A stretch of DNA of 17,999 nt from Deltaproteobacteria bacterium RIFCSPLOWO2_12_FULL_60_16. Its GTDB lineage: Bacteria; Desulfobacterota; Binatia; UBA9968. Position 1 is the first letter of the stretch. Every line of letters begins with the position of its first letter. The translations under genes and the position numbers were made by a program. Where the stretch lies: contig MGSR01000119.1 in assembly GCA_001798565.1 (NCBI GenBank), forward strand, positions 1 through 17,999. Reading direction: 5' to 3'. Positions 1-8,251 of this stretch are shown here, one piece after another. The notes below the pieces were generated by a model. That model saw only the letters and a program-made list of their open reading frames with translations, did not search any database and was not told where the DNA came from.

Positions 1-1108
<1,108 letters not shown>

Positions 1109-1126
1109 TTACCTCCGGGCGAGGGT

Positions 1127-1158
1127 AAAAAAAAACCCAGACCTGGGCCTGGGTTTTT
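1127..1158 (-). terminator. Terminator-like hairpin in the guaB leader (possible attenuator)
   Basis: Read on the minus strand, AAAAACCCAG (1158-1149), an 8-nt loop, and CTGGGTTTTT (1140-1131) form a perfect 10-bp stem. The T run continues to about 1127, giving nine consecutive U in the RNA. This has the form of an intrinsic terminator. It points towards guaB and ends only about 20 nt before the guaB start codon, inside the leader rather than after a gene. It could also act in the plus direction because the stem is A/U-flanked on both sides, but no plus-strand gene precedes it. Confidence 0.7.
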
Positions 1159-1329
1159 GCGGCGTTGAGCGCCTTCAGAGCAAACATGAAATCTTATACC
1201 AGGAAAAACCTCCCTTGGCAAGATTGCATCGGGGCGGTCTTACCGCATACCCAAGGACGACGTTCTGCGCGGGCGGCCCTCGTCGCTTAAGTCGCCGAAG
1301 AAAGATAGATTCTAGTTGTTATCGAGCCC

Positions 1330-1349
1330 GGCCTCTGCTAAGAGAGGCC
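1330..1349. promoter_or_regulatory. Perfect 7-bp inverted repeat, possible operator between guaB and comM
   Basis: GGCCTCT at 1330-1336 and AGAGGCC at 1343-1349 form a perfect inverted repeat with a 6-nt spacer. It lies in the divergent region, 15 bp on the comM side of the -10-like TAGAAT and 70 bp upstream of comM. The geometry fits an operator for a dimeric regulator or a small hairpin. No regulator is assigned. Confidence 0.35.
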
Positions 1350-1418
1350 AACTTTACACTTTTGCGCATGAGACGGCATTAGGCCTCGTCTAAAGGGAGG
1401 GAGGTCTTCTTTCTCTCT

Positions 1419-2942
1419 ATGCTCGCCAAGGTCAACAGCGCCGCCCTCTACGGGATCGATGCCCTGCTGGTGGAGGTCGAGATCGATGTCGCCGCGGGCC
1501 TTCCCCAGCTTGCCACCGTAGGTCTGGCCGAGGGGGCGGTCCGGGAAAGCAAGGACCGCATCCGCGCGGCGGTCAAGAACTGCGGCTACTCCTTTCCGAC
1601 CAAGAAGATCACGATCAATCTGGCGCCGGCCGACATCAAAAAAGAAGGCTCCGCTTATGATCTGCCGATGGCTGTCGGGATCCTGGCAGCCGAAGGGCTG
1701 GTTCAAAAGGAGCGCCTCAAAGATTATCTGCTGGCCGGGGAGCTTTCTCTAGACGGAGAGATCAAGCCCATACGCGGCGGCCTCCCTATCGCCGCGGCGG
1801 CAAAGAGAGAGAGGCTCAAAGGCATTATCCTGCCGGAAACGAACAGCCCTGAGGCGGCCGTCATTGAAGACATCGAGGTGCTCGCCGCCCAACGGCTGCC
1901 CCAGGTCGTCGAGTTCCTCAACGGCGAGAAAACCCTTACGCATACCAGGGTAGATCTGGCTGGTCTGTTCAATCTGCACTCTCAGCACGACTCGGACTTT
2001 AACGACGTCAAGGGGCAGCAGCATGTAAAACGGGCATTGGAGGTGGCTGCCGCCGGCGCCCACAACGTCATCCTGGTGGGGCCGCCGGGATCGGGCAAAA
2101 CCATGCTGGCCAAAAGGCTGCCCACCATTCTCCCGGACCTGACGCTCACGGAGGCGCTTGAATGCACGAAGATCCACAGCGTCATGGGCCTGCTGGACGG
2201 CCGTCCCATTATCGCGACTCGCCCGTTCCGCTCCCCGCACCACACGATCTCCGACGCCGGGCTGGTAGGGGGCGGGACCGTTCCCAGGCCGGGCGAGGTC
2301 TCGCTGGCGCACAACGGGGTGCTCTTTCTCGACGAGCTGCCGGAGTTCAAGCGCAACGTCCTGGAGGTCCTGCGCCAGCCCCTGGAAGACGGAAACATCA
2401 CGGTGTCGCGCGCGGTGGGATCGATCAACTACCCGGCGAGCTTCATGCTGGTCGCGGCGATGAACCCCTGCCCCTGCGGTTTCTTTACCGACCCGCAGAA
2501 AGAATGCGGCTGCACGGCTCCACAGATTCAAAGATATCGCTCCAAGGTCTCCGGCCCGCTGCTCGACAGGATCGACATCCAGGTGGAGGTGCCGGGACTG
2601 CGCTACCAGGAGCTCGCCACCCGCAATCCCGGCGAGCCCTCAACGCTCGTCCGCCAGAGGGTCAACGAGGCCCGCGCTCGGCAGCTCAAGCGTTTCGAGA
2701 AGAGAAACATCCACTCCAACGCCCAGATGGGAGCAAGAGATATCAAGCGCTACTGCGGCGTGAAGCCGGGGGCGGAAAAGCTCCTGGAGACGGCGATCGA
2801 CAAGCTGGGCCTGAGCGCCCGCGCCTATAGCCGGATATTAAAGGTGGGAAGAACGATAGCGGATTTGGAAGGCTCCGAGGAGATCCAGCCCGCCCACATC
2901 TCCGAGGCGATCCAGTACCGGAGTCTGGATCGGAGATTGTAG
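1419..2942 (+). CDS. comM: ComM/YifB-family Mg-chelatase-like AAA+ ATPase (branch-migration helicase)
   Basis: This gene is full length: 507 residues against ~506 for E. coli YifB/ComM. ComM is a hexameric AAA+ helicase that drives branch migration of D-loops and helps integrate donor DNA during natural transformation. The N-terminal ChlI/Lon-protease-like fold covers about residues 1-170 ([29 protein letters not shown]). Walker A, GPPGSGKT, is at 221-228. Walker [11 protein letters not shown], has D305-E306. A cysteine-rich segment, NPCPCG plus ECGC, lies at about 349-366. The C-terminal lid carries [19 protein letters not shown]. The ATG at 1419 follows AGGGAGGGAGG. The gene stands alone on the plus strand and converges on ATPase A with a 44-bp gap that shows no obvious terminator. 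No other competence genes are visible, so a role in transformation here is not shown. Confidence 0.96.
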   Translation: MLAKVNSAALYGIDALLVEVEIDVAAGLPQLATVGLAEGAVRESKDRIRAAVKNCGYSFPTKKITINLAPADIKKEGSAYDLPMAVGILAAEGLVQKERLKDYLLAGELSLDGEIKPIRGGLPIAAAAKRERLKGIILPETNSPEAAVIEDIEVLAAQRLPQVVEFLNGEKTLTHTRVDLAGLFNLHSQHDSDFNDVKGQQHVKRALEVAAAGAHNVILVGPPGSGKTMLAKRLPTILPDLTLTEALECTKIHSVMGLLDGRPIIATRPFRSPHHTISDAGLVGGGTVPRPGEVSLAHNGVLFLDELPEFKRNVLEVLRQPLEDGNITVSRAVGSINYPASFMLVAAMNPCPCGFFTDPQKECGCTAPQIQRYRSKVSGPLLDRIDIQVEVPGLRYQELATRNPGEPSTLVRQRVNEARARQLKRFEKRNIHSNAQMGARDIKRYCGVKPGAEKLLETAIDKLGLSARAYSRILKVGRTIADLEGSEEIQPAHISEAIQYRSLDRRL

Positions 2943-2986
2943 GCAATCCGGGCGAGCGAGTTCCGCCATCGCCTATGCCCTCCCCG

Positions 2987-4102
2987 TCATCCCGACCTGG
3001 GCCAGAGCGTGATGCCCTCGCTTTTAAGCTCGAGAAAAACCCTTTGGCCCGCCTTGAGGACCTGCGACGCAGGGGCGATCAGGAGCCGCGTCACCGAGCC
3101 GAGAGAGACGGTATATTCGTAGCGATCACCGAGAAAGTGCACGCCCTCCAGGGTAGCCGGGACAACGTTGGGTATCCCGGCCGGCGTCGAGTTCCAGATC
3201 GCGATCTGCTCCGGACGTATGGCGACCATGACCTCATCGCCCGCCGCCGGGGCTCCGCCACGCGCTGAGGGAAGGCTCGTCGCGGCGACCTGCAAGGGGG
3301 AACATGCCATTCCATCGAGCCGCACTTCCAAGCCCTCATTTGCGGGACGGGAAACCTTTCCCCCAAGGGCAAAGGTTTTGCCCAAAAAATCCCGGGCGAA
3401 AGGAGTGGCGGGCCGGTAATAGACCTCCTCGGGGCAGCCGACCTGTTCCAGCTTCCCCCCATTCATGATGCCGATGCGGTCGGACAGGCTCAAGCCTTCG
3501 ATTTGATCGTGAGTCACGAACAGCACGGTTACGCGGATACGACGCTGAAGCGCCTTGAGCTCGCGCCGCATCTCCTCCCGCAACCGGGCGTCGAGGTTGC
3601 TGAGAGGCTCGTCCAGGAGGAGAACCCGGGGCGAGAAAACCAGGGCTCGGGCCAGGGCCACCCGCTGCTGCTGCCCGCCGCTAAGCGCGGGGGCGGGACG
3701 ACCCTCCAGCCCGGCAAGCCCCACCAGGGCCAGGGCCTCCATGACCTTTTGCCGCACCACAGGCGCCTTCACGCGCCTGAGCCTCAACGGATAGGCCACG
3801 TTGTCAAATACCGTCATATGAGGCCAGAGCGCGTAAGACTGAAAGACCATCCCCATCTCCCGCCTCTCGGGTTGGACGAAAACCCTTTGGCTATGAGAGA
3901 GCAGGCAGCGCTCTCCCAGATAAATCTCTCCCGAATCGGGCTTTTCCAAGCCGGCCACGACTCTCAGCGTGGTGGTCTTGCCGCAGCCGCTCGGCCCTAG
4001 CAGGGTAAAAAATTCTCCCTCCTCAATGTCGAGATCCACGCCATCGACCGCGGTTACGCGCTCGAAGCGTTTACGCAATTGCCGGACCTGAAGAAATCCC
4101 AT
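2987..4102 (-). CDS. ABC transporter ATP-binding protein A (PotA/FbpC type)
   Basis: This 371-residue ATPase powers import, paired with permease A just upstream. Walker A, GPSGCGKTT, is at 36-44. The Q-loop glutamine is Q88, the signature LSGGQ is at 140-144, Walker B is D164-E165, the D-loop contains SNLD, and the H-loop histidine is H198. The region after about residue 235 has the TOBE character typical of PotA/FbpC/UgpC importers (MVAIRPEQIAIW). I start it at ATG 4102 because GAAGGGA lies just upstream. An in-frame GTG at 4129 would add nine residues but has no ribosome binding site. Permease A ends 38 bp upstream. It is the last gene of the cluster. Its family alone does not indicate the substrate; iron, polyamine, thiamine, phosphonate and sugar importers all use this ATPase type. 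Confidence 0.93.
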   Translation of the reverse strand: MGFLQVRQLRKRFERVTAVDGVDLDIEEGEFFTLLGPSGCGKTTTLRVVAGLEKPDSGEIYLGERCLLSHSQRVFVQPERREMGMVFQSYALWPHMTVFDNVAYPLRLRRVKAPVVRQKVMEALALVGLAGLEGRPAPALSGGQQQRVALARALVFSPRVLLLDEPLSNLDARLREEMRRELKALQRRIRVTVLFVTHDQIEGLSLSDRIGIMNGGKLEQVGCPEEVYYRPATPFARDFLGKTFALGGKVSRPANEGLEVRLDGMACSPLQVAATSLPSARGGAPAAGDEVMVAIRPEQIAIWNSTPAGIPNVVPATLEGVHFLGDRYEYTVSLGSVTRLLIAPASQVLKAGQRVFLELKSEGITLWPRSG

Positions 4103-4140
4103 CAAATCCCTTCTCCATACGATCGACACCTGATAATTAT

Positions 4141-5874
4141 TTATTCGGCTCGGATCCCCACCTTGAGACCAAAGGACCTGGCGATGAGGGCCAGCCCTGT
4201 GGTGAGAAGCACGACAAGGAGCACCGTAATGCTCGCGGTCTCCCTATAACCCGCCGCAATTTGATCCAGGGCCAGCAACGCCAGGGTCCTGGTCTCGGAG
4301 GTCGCCAAAAGAATGATGGGTGAGGCGCCGCGCGCCGCAAAAAGGAATTTCAACACACCGATCAAGACCATCGTCTGGGCCATCAGGGGAAGCACGATTT
4401 TAAAATAGGTGCGCAGGAAACCGGCGCCCGACATGCGCGAGGCCTCTTCGAGTTCCCTGCCCAGCTGGATGAAACTGGCCTTGAGGATCTGAGTCGAGAG
4501 GGTCACGCCTCCCATGATAAAGGCGATCATCAGGAGAAAAAGCGTGCCGTAAAAGGGCCTGAAGATCGGCGTGCCGAGAAACATCCAGAGCAGCCCGAGC
4601 CCCGCCAGCACTCCGGGGATAGCCGAGGGAATCCAGCAGATGGCATCCAGGATAGAGCGGCCGGGAAGCCGGGTGCGAACCAAAATATAGGCGATGAGGG
4701 AGAAGAGAATGGGCCCGATCAGGGCCGCGCTGCCGGCCACGATGAGGGTGTTTTCCAGCGCTTCCAGCAAGCGCGGATCACTGAGGGCCATCTGCCAGTA
4801 CTCCAGCGTCCAAGTCTTCGGCAGATTAAAAAAACCGAAGCGCACCATGAAGCTGCCGCCCAGAACGCTCAAAATGGGAACGCCCACCGCGAGGAAAACG
4901 ATCAGCAGAATCGAGAGCATGAGGGGAAATTTCCACATCCCCAGGTCGACGAGCTTGGGCCTGAACTGGCTGGTCACGGTGGTGTATTGCCGCCCGTGGA
5001 TGAGCCTCTGCTGCAAGGGAATGATGATCGCCAATAGCAGCAGGACAATACTTCCAAGAGCGGCTGCCTGGTTCACGAGCGGCGGTTCCTGCCGCGCCAG
5101 GTCTAGAATCTTCGTGGAATAGACATAAAAACCCCACGGAATGCCGAGCAGCAGCTCGATCTCGAAGGACTCAAAGAGGCGCACCACCCCCAAGAGAAAT
5201 ACCACAACCAGGGCCGGGGTCATCACGGGCAGGGTGACACGGAACATCGTCTTCAGCGTGCTCCCCCCCGACATTCGGCTGGCCTCTTCCATAGCGGCAT
5301 CCATCCGCCGGAAGGCGGGGGTCAAGAGTATGACCTTGGTGTCGAGGCCGCTGATACAATGGACCCAGATGATTCCCCAGAAGGAGTAGATGTCAAACGT
5401 GATCCTGTTGAGGAACGGGATCTGCTTGAGCCACGTATTGACGAGTCCTGTGTTGGGATCCAAAAGCAGCATCCAGCCAAAGGTGACGGCGATGCTGGGC
5501 AGCATGAAGGAGAGCCAGAAAAGAAACTCAAAGCCGTTGGCAAAGGGGATATTGGTGCGGGCCAAAATCCACGCGATCAGGACTCCCAGGGGGAAGACCA
5601 GCAGATTGCGCACGATGGCGATCTTGATCGTATTCCACAGGGAGACCCAGATCCCCGGATCGCTGAAGGCGTCTCGCCACGCCTGCAGACCATAGACTGG
5701 GGGCTCGGCGATAGTAGCCACATTGAAGCTGTTGATCAGAATCAAGACCAGCGGGTAAAGGATATAGAAACCCATCGATCCGATAAGCAGGATCATCAAA
5801 AACAGGCCCCGATGGAGCCGGGGCGTCCACGACCGGGCCGGGGTTTCCGCCGCAGCGGCAGGCGCTTCATTCAT
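4141..5874 (-). CDS. Fused two-domain ABC permease A (FbpB type)
   Basis: This 577-residue inner-membrane protein joins two MetI-like permease domains in one chain, as in FbpB and ThiP. About twelve membrane segments are expected; the first covers about residues 24-49. Each half has an EAA loop that contacts the ATPase: EEASRMSGGSTLKTMFRVTLP at about 196-216 and EEASRMSGAGFLRTYFKIVLP at about 476-496. The near-identity of the two loops supports an internal duplication. The second domain begins near residue 310. The ATG at 5874 lacks a strong Shine-Dalgarno sequence. The gene sits between the aldolase-family gene (58 bp upstream) and ATPase A (38 bp downstream). No binding-protein gene is adjacent, so one of the SBPs further upstream presumably serves this permease. 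It is a paralogue of permease B. Confidence 0.93.
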   Translation of the reverse strand: MNEAPAAAAETPARSWTPRLHRGLFLMILLIGSMGFYILYPLVLILINSFNVATIAEPPVYGLQAWRDAFSDPGIWVSLWNTIKIAIVRNLLVFPLGVLIAWILARTNIPFANGFEFLFWLSFMLPSIAVTFGWMLLLDPNTGLVNTWLKQIPFLNRITFDIYSFWGIIWVHCISGLDTKVILLTPAFRRMDAAMEEASRMSGGSTLKTMFRVTLPVMTPALVVVFLLGVVRLFESFEIELLLGIPWGFYVYSTKILDLARQEPPLVNQAAALGSIVLLLLAIIIPLQQRLIHGRQYTTVTSQFRPKLVDLGMWKFPLMLSILLIVFLAVGVPILSVLGGSFMVRFGFFNLPKTWTLEYWQMALSDPRLLEALENTLIVAGSAALIGPILFSLIAYILVRTRLPGRSILDAICWIPSAIPGVLAGLGLLWMFLGTPIFRPFYGTLFLLMIAFIMGGVTLSTQILKASFIQLGRELEEASRMSGAGFLRTYFKIVLPLMAQTMVLIGVLKFLFAARGASPIILLATSETRTLALLALDQIAAGYRETASITVLLVVLLTTGLALIARSFGLKVGIRAE

Positions 5875-5932
5875 AGAATTTTGCGGTCAACAGGCCCACG
5901 CGAATGCTTCCATAACGTCTCCCAAGGGGACG
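5875..5932 (-). other. Gap between aldolase-family gene and permease A with imperfect hairpin
   Basis: On the minus strand, CGTCCCC and GGGAGACG at 5916-5932 can form a hairpin with a one-base bulge and a tiny loop. It directly follows the aldolase stop codon. No T run follows, so it is more likely an mRNA-stabilising or processing stem than a terminator. The rest of the gap shows nothing distinctive, and permease A has no clear ribosome binding site in it. Confidence 0.3.
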
Positions 5933-6688
5933 CTAGCGCTCGAGCATTTTTTTGTAATGGCGCCAATCCGCCGGCTCCGCCGCAGGGCCGGGGCCCCGAC
6001 CCTCTCTCCGGATTCGCCGCTCCCACCTGCGGCGATATTCCTCGATATCCTCGGCCGGGACCGGCCTCGGGTCGCCGACACAGTAGGCGAGATAATTCAT
6101 GCGCGCAAGCTCGAAAACGTTCATGCTGATCAGGGTGCAATCCTCCACGCTCTCTCCGGCGGTCGTCATCCCATGGCCGCGCAGCAGGCAGGCCTTTTTC
6201 CGGCCCATCACCCGCATAAAATCCTCGCCCAGTTCTTCGTTGATGATGGTGACGCTCCGGGGATAGAGCGGGATGCCCTCGAGGAGAAGCCTCATGCTGG
6301 GCGGGTTGTAAGCGGCATAGATGGGCAGCAAGGGTTTCTCGCACGCGGTCAGAACCACCACCCAGTCGGGATGAGTATGGATCACGCTCATGACTTCCGG
6401 CCTGGCTTTATAAACCGCCAGGTGCATGGCCGTTTCTTGAGGCGCCTCCAATCCCTTGGCGGCCTCCAGGACCTTCGCTGTGAGGTCGATGGTGATGATG
6501 TCTTTTTCCCTGGTAAATTCCAGCGCGGCCTCATTCGGACCTTTGGACTTTATCAGAATCCTCTCCGTCCCCGGGATCCTGGCGCTGACGTGACCGAAGG
6601 CGCCCCGGGTCACGCCGAGCTTCCCTATCATCCGGCATGATAGAGCGACCTTTTTTCTCAGCTCCCCGACCTTTTGCGTTCCTGCCAT
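5933..6688 (-). CDS. Class II aldolase/adducin-family protein (aldolase or decarboxylase)
   Basis: This 251-residue cytosolic metal enzyme belongs to the family of L-fuculose-1-phosphate aldolase and L-ribulose-5-phosphate 4-epimerase; that family also includes a reported 3,4-dihydroxyphthalate decarboxylase (PhtC). The Zn-binding pair is HTH at H104 and H106. A third histidine is H172 in RGHGM, and the catalytic-type glutamate is E85 in APQETAMH. The N-terminal GNxS-like loop reads GAFGHVSARIP at 29-39, so the usual Asn is replaced by His. The C-terminal ~40 residues are rich in Arg, Glu and Pro and extend past the core. The ATG at 6688 follows GAGGAGAGG. It starts 9 bp after the RidA gene, so the two are tightly coupled. 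The neighbouring Rieske and LigJ-like genes favour a role in aromatic acid breakdown over sugar metabolism, but the substrate is not shown. Confidence 0.88.
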   Translation of the reverse strand: MAGTQKVGELRKKVALSCRMIGKLGVTRGAFGHVSARIPGTERILIKSKGPNEAALEFTREKDIITIDLTAKVLEAAKGLEAPQETAMHLAVYKARPEVMSVIHTHPDWVVVLTACEKPLLPIYAAYNPPSMRLLLEGIPLYPRSVTIINEELGEDFMRVMGRKKACLLRGHGMTTAGESVEDCTLISMNVFELARMNYLAYCVGDPRPVPAEDIEEYRRRWERRIRREGRGPGPAAEPADWRHYKKMLER

Positions 6689-6697
6689 GACCTCTCC

Positions 6698-7081
6698 TCA
6701 AAGAACCGCGATAAGCTCGATCTGGAAGAGCATGCCGCCGCGCAACTCCCCCGTCACGGCATGGCGCGCCGGGCGGTCCTTTTCGTCGGGGAACATCTTG
6801 ACCCACTCCTTATTGATCGAGTCGCGGAGTTTCTCCTCTTTGAGAAACACGGTCATATGGGCGATGTTGTCCGGCGTCGCGCCGGCATTTTTCATGAACG
6901 TCCGGATGTTGCGGAAAAGCGCTTCCGCCTGGCGGTCCGGCTCTTCGGGGAGCTTGTCCGTCTCCGTATCCCGGCCCGAGATGGCCGAGGAAAACACCAT
7001 ATTGCCGATCTTTGCGCCGTTGGGAATCGGCGCGCGGTGGGCCAGCCCCGGGATATTCACCACCTGTCTCTTGCTCGCCAT
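6698..7081 (-). CDS. RidA (YjgF/YER057c/UK114) family protein
   Basis: This 127-residue protein is the usual length for the family. Canonical RidA deaminates reactive enamine/imine intermediates in the cytosol, and some relatives are pathway enzymes such as 2-aminomuconate deaminase. The conserved arginine that binds the substrate carboxylate is R106 in RPARHAV, and the C-terminal glutamate is E122 in FQIELIAVL. The first strand, PNGAKIGNMVFSSAISG, matches the usual active-site region although the terminal 'QxSG'-like pattern is altered. The motif between R106 and E122 (TGELRGG) departs from the RidA consensus 'V..LP.G', which suggests a non-archetypal Rid subgroup. The ATG at 7081 has GAGAGGG upstream. 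It sits 61 bp after the amidohydrolase and 9 bp before the aldolase gene, so it is probably a catabolic enzyme rather than housekeeping RidA; this last point is inference. Confidence 0.88.
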   Translation of the reverse strand: MASKRQVVNIPGLAHRAPIPNGAKIGNMVFSSAISGRDTETDKLPEEPDRQAEALFRNIRTFMKNAGATPDNIAHMTVFLKEEKLRDSINKEWVKMFPDEKDRPARHAVTGELRGGMLFQIELIAVL

Positions 7082-7142
7082 AATCTACCCTCTCTTTCTC
7101 GGTTGAGCCTGTATCTCGCTCCTGACAAGCGAATCCTTGCCC

Positions 7143-8132
7143 CTAGATAATTTTGAGATTAAAGACCCGCCTGGCGTTATCTTCCAGGATCATTCTTTTC
7201 TGATCTGCGGAGAGCCAGTCGATGGATTCCACCACGGGCCTCAGGTCATCCAGCATTCTTCCCTGGTACTTGAACGAGCCTCTTCCGGGAGTCTCGGTGC
7301 CGAAGAGCACCCGTTCCGGGCCGACGACCTTGATCAGGAGCTCCAGCGCCTCCTTGGTGTAGAGAGTCCCGTCGAAGTAGAGTTTCTTGTAGCCGTCCAG
7401 GAAAGCCCCTCTGTACCTGGAACCGTAAAGATCGGCCTCCTCTCTTCCGGGAGGATTGAGATAGCGCCCTATCTGGAATGTCGTTCCCCCTCCCCCGTGG
7501 GCGATGATGACCTTGAGCTTGGGAAACTGTTCCAGCACCCCGCCGTAAACCAGCGTCGGGCCGGCGATGGTCTCTTCAAGCGGTTGTCCCAGCATGTAGC
7601 CCAGGCGGTAGCGTAGGAACCTCGGTCCCGTGAGAAACGCCGCGTGGATGAAGAGCGGCGCGTCGAGCTCCTGGGCCTTGGCATAGAGCGGCGACCAATA
7701 GTCATCGTCCAGGGGCGGAGTGGACTCGTCCCCCTTGGGATTGGGATTCACGATCGCCCCGACCAGACCCAAGTCCCGGACCGCCCTTTCCAACTCCTCC
7801 ACTACCGCATTCATATCGCTCTGCGGGAGGGTGGCCATGGCGCGCAGTCGATCCGGCCTTTTCCCGACCGCCTCGGCCACGACGTTGTTGAAGACCTTGC
7901 ACCACGGAATATTGATCATGGGATTTTCCGCGGAGAGCATGGAGACGGGCCGGATGCTGAGGATCTGCAGATTTATCCCCCTTTCGTCCATGCACTGGAT
8001 GTTTCTCTGGTTTTCCTCGTCGATCCCCTTGAGCGGCCTGGCCGCGGCCGAGGCGTTTCTCAAAGAGAGCAGGCTGAATCCCCAATCCTTAAGACCCGGG
8101 CTCAGCCAGTGCGCGTGCATGTCGATGACCAT
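7143..8132 (-). CDS. Amidohydrolase-2 family protein resembling LigJ 4-oxalomesaconate hydratase
   Basis: This 329-residue TIM-barrel metal enzyme belongs to the ACMSD/LigJ branch of the amidohydrolases (PF04909). The metal ligands are H6 and H8 (MHAHW), with H163 (FIHAAF) and H212 (IIAHGGGG). At the end of strand 8, where most amidohydrolases have Asp, it has E280 in LFGTETPG. As I recall it, LigJ likewise carries a Glu here and hydrates 4-oxalomesaconate instead of hydrolysing or decarboxylating. Other stretches recall LigJ: IPWCKVFNN at 75-83, ATLPQSDM at 100-107, GAIVNPNPKGD at 125-135. The ATG at 8132 follows AAGGAGG. In the protocatechuate 4,5-cleavage pathway the product would go to an aldolase (LigK, of another family). 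ACMSD-like decarboxylase or isomerase activity remains possible. Confidence 0.88.
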   Translation of the reverse strand: MVIDMHAHWLSPGLKDWGFSLLSLRNASAAARPLKGIDEENQRNIQCMDERGINLQILSIRPVSMLSAENPMINIPWCKVFNNVVAEAVGKRPDRLRAMATLPQSDMNAVVEELERAVRDLGLVGAIVNPNPKGDESTPPLDDDYWSPLYAKAQELDAPLFIHAAFLTGPRFLRYRLGYMLGQPLEETIAGPTLVYGGVLEQFPKLKVIIAHGGGGTTFQIGRYLNPPGREEADLYGSRYRGAFLDGYKKLYFDGTLYTKEALELLIKVVGPERVLFGTETPGRGSFKYQGRMLDDLRPVVESIDWLSADQKRMILEDNARRVFNLKII

Positions 8133-8251
8133 CAGTTCCTCCTTGCAACAGGCCGGTATGAGCAGCCAGCTCTTAGTCCTGACCGTTTGAACGGAGCGGA
8201 GCGATTGAACGGTCTAAACCGTTCAAACTGTTCAAGTCGTTCAAAGTTTGC
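8133..8251. other. Cupin-amidohydrolase spacer
   Basis: This 119-bp spacer is one of the two longest in the cluster. The amidohydrolase Shine-Dalgarno sequence (AAGGAGG on the minus strand) lies just upstream of its ATG. Most of the rest, 8183-8244, is taken up by the repeat and inverted-repeat array described separately. No promoter consensus was recognised. Confidence 0.5.
8183..8244. repeat. GTTCAA/TTGAAC repeat array with 9-bp inverted repeat
   Basis: The hexamer GTTCAA occurs three times at exactly 9-nt spacing (8221, 8230 and 8239). TTGAACGGT at 8205-8213 and ACCGTTCAA at 8218-8226 form a perfect 9-bp inverted repeat with a 4-nt loop. A second small palindrome, CCGTT-TG-AACGG, lies at 8183-8194. 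Being inside a co-directional gene cluster, the array would form a hairpin in the mRNA between the cupin and amidohydrolase coding regions. It looks like a dispersed intergenic repeat rather than a promoter. Confidence 0.7.

Noticed and set aside
1160..1310. 6S RNA, SRP RNA or purine riboswitch in the guaB leader
   Set aside because: The hairpins are suggestive, but no family consensus (SRP GGAAG tetraloop region, purine-riboswitch core or 6S central bubble) could be matched by eye.
2943..2986. Bidirectional terminator between comM and ATPase A
   Set aside because: Only a weak GGCGA/TCGCC pairing is possible, with no T run on either strand.
4103..4129. GTG start at 4129 adding nine residues to ATPase A
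   Set aside because: There is no Shine-Dalgarno sequence before it, whereas ATG 4102 has GAAGGGA and matches family N-termini.
8183..8244. CRISPR-like array from the GTTCAA repeats
   Set aside because: Repeats are six bases at 9-nt spacing. There are no 23-47 nt repeats or unique spacers, and no cas genes.
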